Shown here in pieces: positions 37,617 to 40,281 of a DNA stretch of 40,281 nucleotides. This DNA is from JANPEF01 sp046596055 (GTDB lineage Bacteria; Eisenbacteria; RBG-16-71-46; DASYSL01): contig JBKJNH010000240.1 in assembly GCA_046596055.1 (NCBI GenBank), positions 1-40,281 on the forward strand. The letters run 5' to 3'. Position 1 is the first letter of the stretch; the number at the start of each line of letters is the position of its first letter. The position numbers were made by a program, and so were the translations under genes. The notes beneath the pieces were generated by a model. It worked only from the letters and a program-made list of their open reading frames with translations. It was not told the origin of the DNA and did no database searches.

Positions 37617-38099
37617 CTAGTCACACACCGGCGTCGCCTCGAGGGCGGCGATCACCGGGGCGGGCAGGCTGTGGCGACGCATGCCCGTCAGCAGCGTCCA
37701 GCGGTAGCGGCGCGAGGGCAGCCCCGCGGGGCGCGGGCGCATGATGTAGGTCTCGACCTCGAGGGGCTCGTTCATCTCGAGCACGACGGTGCGCCGCACG
37801 CGGTCGTACAGGTTCGCGGCGTGCTGCGGGCCCAGGTAGGTCTGCACGTGGTCGAGCGAGGCGAAGTCGTCGGGCGTGAGCTCGTAGACGACGCCGTGCA
37901 CCATCGAGCCCGGTGCGTGCTCGACCGTCGCGACCGCTCCGCCCCACGCCTTGTCGCGGCCGCGGAACACGAGAACGTGATCGTGCAGGATCGCGCGGCA
38001 CAGGAAGCGATGAAAAGGGCAGCGCGCGCGCATCGTCTCCGGGTCCAGGTTCGAGCCGTAGGCGAAGTAGACCGGCAGCGGCGCGGCAGGCGTGGTCAT
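37617..38099 (-). CDS. Gamma-glutamylcyclotransferase-like protein, paralogue 2 (catalytic Glu replaced)
   Basis: A 160-residue GGCT/AIG2-fold protein, paralogous to the gene at 36688. It keeps YFAYGSNLDPETMRARC, GGAVATVEHAPGSMVHGVVYEL and NLYDRV, and the shared tail AGLPSRRYRWTLLTGMRRH. The residue expected to be the catalytic Glu is Gln: FASLDHVQTYLG against YASLDSYEGYDG. It may therefore bind but not cleave, or use another residue. ATG 38099 has GGGGGA 6 nt upstream. The C-terminus lies 3 bp from the convergent RidA-family stop. Confidence 0.87.
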   Translation of the reverse strand: MTTPAAPLPVYFAYGSNLDPETMRARCPFHRFLCRAILHDHVLVFRGRDKAWGGAVATVEHAPGSMVHGVVYELTPDDFASLDHVQTYLGPQHAANLYDRVRRTVVLEMNEPLEVETYIMRPRPAGLPSRRYRWTLLTGMRRHSLPAPVIAALEATPVCD

Positions 38100-38120
38100 C
38101 GTCGATCCCCCATGCGCCGG

Positions 38121-38126
38121 AGTCTA
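38121..38126 (-). promoter_or_regulatory. Candidate -10 box of cyclotransferase paralogue 2
   Basis: TAGACT on the minus strand, predicting a start near 38114 and a leader of about 15 nt with GGGGGA before ATG 38099. Confidence 0.35.
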
Positions 38127-38267
38127 GCAGCCGTCACACCCTTGCGCGGATTGCGCAAAGCTGAGAAACTTTCACCGCCCCGGCAGCCCAGTGCACGATC
38201 GCGCACCCTCGGTCCGCCCGAACCGCGCGCGTCGCTCGCACACCCGCGCGGAACCCCGAGGGCCTGC

Positions 38268-38798
38268 ATGGACCAGCCGATCTACATCCGCCCCGCAAGC
38301 GAATCCGACGCCACCGAGTTGCTCGATATCTATCGTCCGTTCGTCGAGTCGACTGCAGTCTCGTTTGAATTCGAGCCGCCCAGCGTGGCCGAGTTCGCCG
38401 AGCGCATTGCGAAATCCATCGCCGACTGGCAGTGGCTGGTCGCCGAACAGGACGAGCGTTGCATCGGGTACGCCTACGGTTCGTCCCACCGCGAACGCGC
38501 CGCCTACCGCTGGTCGGTCGAGGTCTCCGCATACGTGCACCCCGGGCACCTGCGCCGCGGGGTGGGACGGATGCTCTACACGCAGCTGCTCGACGACCTG
38601 GCGCTACGCGGGTATCGCAACGCGTACGCGGGAATCGCGTTGCCCAACGAGGCGAGCGTCGCGCTCCACCGGCGGGCCGGCTTCGATTACATCGGCGTGT
38701 TCAAGGCCGTGGGGCGGAAGTTCGACCGCTGGCACGACGTGGCGTGGTACCAGCGGGTGCTGCCCAACGTCTCCTCGGACGAGAGCAACGAGCCCTGA
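38268..38798 (+). CDS. GNAT N-acetyltransferase, phosphinothricin-acetyltransferase-like
   Basis: A 176-residue cytosolic acetyl-CoA-dependent acetyltransferase. Seen: IRPASESDATELLDIY and TAVSFEFEPPSVAEF (N-terminal), the pyrophosphate-binding HLRRGVGRMLY (Q/RxxGxG), then GYRNAYAGIALPNEASVALH and GVFKAVGRKFDRWHDVAWYQ, a run typical of the PAT/YncA-type family acting on amino-acid-like amines. The natural substrate is unknown. ATG 38268 has GAGG upstream. A hairpin with CTTGCAG arms follows 18 bp after the stop. Confidence 0.9.
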   Translation: MDQPIYIRPASESDATELLDIYRPFVESTAVSFEFEPPSVAEFAERIAKSIADWQWLVAEQDERCIGYAYGSSHRERAAYRWSVEVSAYVHPGHLRRGVGRMLYTQLLDDLALRGYRNAYAGIALPNEASVALHRRAGFDYIGVFKAVGRKFDRWHDVAWYQRVLPNVSSDESNEP

Positions 38799-38816
38799 TC
38801 GCACGGGGCGGGCGGG

Positions 38817-38843
38817 CTTGCAGGTGGCGGCCGAAGCTGCAAG
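38817..38843. repeat. Hairpin CTTGCAG...CTGCAAG
   Basis: Perfect 7-bp arms around a 13-nt centre that itself contains CGGCCG. Arms share the CTTGC/GCAAG form of the palindromes at 5505, 5537 and 36597. It lies 18 bp after the GNAT stop codon. Confidence 0.55.
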
Positions 38844-38865
38844 TCTGTGCCCTTCCCGAACCGAA

Positions 38866-38991
38866 ATGGTCGAGCGGGCGAAGGTCCCCGGCGGATGGCT
38901 CGTGATTTCGCAGTTCATGGTGGGCAGCGCGCACGGCCTCACGTTCGTGCCCGATCCCCGGCACGAGTGGGACGGCGGGAGCGTCGCGTGA
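38866..38991 (+). CDS. 41-aa small protein
   Basis: Encodes a 41-residue protein beginning MVERAKVPGGWLVISQFMVG and ending GLTFVPDPRHEWDGGSVA. The pattern (KVPGGWLV ... GLTFVPDPxHxW) resembles small conserved uncharacterised proteins I have seen in other bacteria, and the bias towards coding-like third-position GC supports a real gene. It is not predicted to cross the membrane. No strong ribosome binding site lies before ATG 38866. It lies between the GNAT gene and the TPR gene (28 bp to the latter). Confidence 0.6.
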   Translation: MVERAKVPGGWLVISQFMVGSAHGLTFVPDPRHEWDGGSVA

Positions 38992-39018
38992 GCCGCCCGG
39001 GACGCGCGTAGGAGCGTC

Positions 39019-39891
39019 ATGCAACCCGACGATCTCGCTTCCGAGCTTCTCGCCCTGTGGGATTTCGGCGACGCCGCCGAGTCCGAACGGCGCTTTGTCG
39101 CACTCGCCGCAAGGGTCGAGGCCGAACCCGAGGCCGCTGCGATCGTGCAAACGCAGATCGCGCGGGCTCAGGGCCTGCAACGTCGCTTCGACGACGCGCA
39201 CGCGACGCTCGATGGGGTCGAGGCGCAACCGGCCGCGCGCGGCGCGCGGGTCGCGGTGCGCCTGGCGCTCGAGCGCGGGCGCGTCTTCCGTTCTGCCGGC
39301 GATCCGGAGAAGGCACAACCGTACTTCGCCGTGGCGTTCGCCCGCGCGGATGAGGCGGGGGAGGACGCGCTCTCCGTCGATGCCGCGCACATGCTCGCAA
39401 TCGTCGAGACCGATCCCGCGCTCCAGGCGACATGGAACGAGCGCGCGCTCGCGCTGGCCGAGGGATCGTCCAATCCGCTGGCGCGGCGCTGGCGGGGGTC
39501 GTTGCTCAACAACATGGGATGGACCCGCCACGGCGAGGGCCGCTTCGACGAGGCGCTCGTGCTGTTCGAACGTGCGCTGGCCGCGCACGAGGATATGGGG
39601 AATGCCGGGTCGATCCGAGTCGCGCGCTGGTGCGTGGCTCGAACCTTGCGCTCACTCGGCCGTGTCGACGAGGCACTTGCTGCGCAGCAAGTGCTCCACG
39701 CCGCGATCGTCGAGGCCGGCGCGCCGGCCGACGGATTCGTGTTCGAGGAGATCGCCGGGTGCCTCGTCGCCCTCGGCCGTGCGGAGGAGGCGCGCCCGTG
39801 GTACGCGCAGGCCCACGCCGAGCTCGTGAAGGATCCATGGTTCGTCGAGGAGGAGCCCGCACGGCTGGCGCGCATGCTGGCGGGAAGCTAG
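39019..39891 (+). CDS. Tetratricopeptide-repeat protein
   Basis: A 290-residue protein made almost wholly of helix-turn-helix units. Clear TPR-like units: LALERGRVFRSAGDPEKAQPYF, NNMGWTRHGEGRFDEALVLFERALA, RVARWCVARTLRSLGRVDEALAAQ, and IAGCLVALGRAEEARPWYAQA. No signal peptide, no membrane helix, no enzyme domain, so it is likely a cytosolic adaptor. ATG 39019 has AGGAG 5 nt upstream. The partner is unknown. Confidence 0.85.
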   Translation: MQPDDLASELLALWDFGDAAESERRFVALAARVEAEPEAAAIVQTQIARAQGLQRRFDDAHATLDGVEAQPAARGARVAVRLALERGRVFRSAGDPEKAQPYFAVAFARADEAGEDALSVDAAHMLAIVETDPALQATWNERALALAEGSSNPLARRWRGSLLNNMGWTRHGEGRFDEALVLFERALAAHEDMGNAGSIRVARWCVARTLRSLGRVDEALAAQQVLHAAIVEAGAPADGFVFEEIAGCLVALGRAEEARPWYAQAHAELVKDPWFVEEEPARLARMLAGS

Positions 39892-39939
39892 AGAGTCGGG
39901 CGCCGTCGAATGCTCCTATCCCGTGGGCGGCAATGGGGC

Positions 39940-39945
39940 TAGACT
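39940..39945 (+). promoter_or_regulatory. Candidate -10 box of the carbonic anhydrase gene
   Basis: TAGACT; leader of about 95 nt before GTG 40048. Same hexamer as at 23021 and 38121 (minus). Confidence 0.35.
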
Positions 39946-40047
39946 CCCGGGCGGCTGCGACCCGGGCATCGGATTCCCACGGACACACGGGCCGCACGAG
40001 ATCGCTGCGAAGGGAGCCCGGTTGGCGCACGCACCGCAGGAGTCGAA

Positions 40048-40281
40048 GTGATCCCCGCGCTCGACGCCCTCGATCGGCTGATCGACGGCAATCGGCGCTT
40101 CGCCTCGGGCGTCCACGGTCGTGACGGTCTCGAGGATCGGGCCCGTCGTCTGGAGCTGACCGACGGGCAGGAGCCGTTCGCGATCATCCTGGGTTGTTCG
40201 GACTCGCGAGTCCCCGCCGAGCTGGTGTTCGACCAGGGCCTCGGGGACCTGTTTGTCATCCGTGTCGCCGGCAACATCGTC
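40048..40281 (+). CDS. Beta-carbonic anhydrase (5' part; 3' end outside window)
   Basis: The first 78 residues of a beta-class carbonic anhydrase, hydrating CO2 to bicarbonate with a Cys2His zinc site. Seen: ALDALDRLIDGNRRFASG, then FAIILGCSDSRVPAELVFD with the zinc-ligand Cys and the Asp-Arg dyad, and DLFVIRVAGNIV. The zinc His and second Cys lie beyond the window. GTG 40048 has AGGAG 6 nt upstream; no other start codon is in frame nearby. Confidence 0.9.
   Translation, partial: MIPALDALDRLIDGNRRFASGVHGRDGLEDRARRLELTDGQEPFAIILGCSDSRVPAELVFDQGLGDLFVIRVAGNIV

Overview
The window is a GC-rich chromosomal segment with no rRNA, tRNA, insertion sequence, phage or CRISPR array that I can see. The organism is a diderm bacterium: it has an outer-membrane beta-barrel, a lipoprotein with a clear lipobox and the two-gene heptose (LPS) activation pathway. 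It makes menaquinone by the futalosine route. A secreted protein with a FlgD/T9SS-like C-terminus (23076-24836), a small secreted protein ending in SWGRIKSNYR (20576-21244), and the many GTG/TTG starts suggest an uncultured lineage of the FCB type, perhaps Candidatus Eisenbacteria. That placement is inference, not something the sequence proves.

Layout. 1-3352: queG (partial, leftward), an FHA-GAF-SpoIIE phosphatase, and a divergent Nudix hydrolase. 3353-3909: a gene-free, structure-rich stretch with a 29-bp direct repeat. 3910-12530: menaquinone biosynthesis, with mqnD rightward (coupled to a short lipoprotein), yjbQ leftward, then a leftward cluster mqnP-ubiX-ubiD-small membrane protein-mqnE-mqnA-mqnC. 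12731-16563: an outer-membrane barrel convergent with an ECF sigma/anti-sigma pair and a DUF4394 protein. 16630-20327: a large hybrid histidine kinase coupled to an exported CPC-motif thioredoxin-like protein. 20576-27535: two secreted proteins, comM, a short-chain dehydrogenase lacking its catalytic Tyr, and a soluble GAF histidine kinase with a receiver. 27537-29213: a Cys-less exported redoxin and a URO-D-like protein. 29392-30914: hldA-hldC. 30940-35644: a branched-chain-type 2-oxoacid dehydrogenase operon in the unusual order E1beta-E2-E1alpha, ending in a membrane-anchored beta-propeller-like protein. 35709-40281: a lipoprotein, two gamma-glutamylcyclotransferase-like paralogues around a RidA-family gene, a GNAT acetyltransferase, a 41-aa protein, a TPR protein and a partial beta-carbonic anhydrase.

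Three genome-wide habits stand out. First, several intergenic gaps carry near-perfect 18-32 bp palindromes of a few sequence classes (ACTTGCGCCGGCGCAAGT, AACATGCCCCGGGGCATGTT, AACTTCCCACGTGGGAAGTT, CACTGTCCCCGGGGACAGTG), resembling REP/BIME elements, but no RAYT transposase is present here. Second, many genes have a TANNNT -10-like hexamer only 5-7 nt before the start codon, which predicts leaderless mRNAs. Third, queG and comM lack any ATG/GTG/TTG at the expected N-terminus and may start at CTG.
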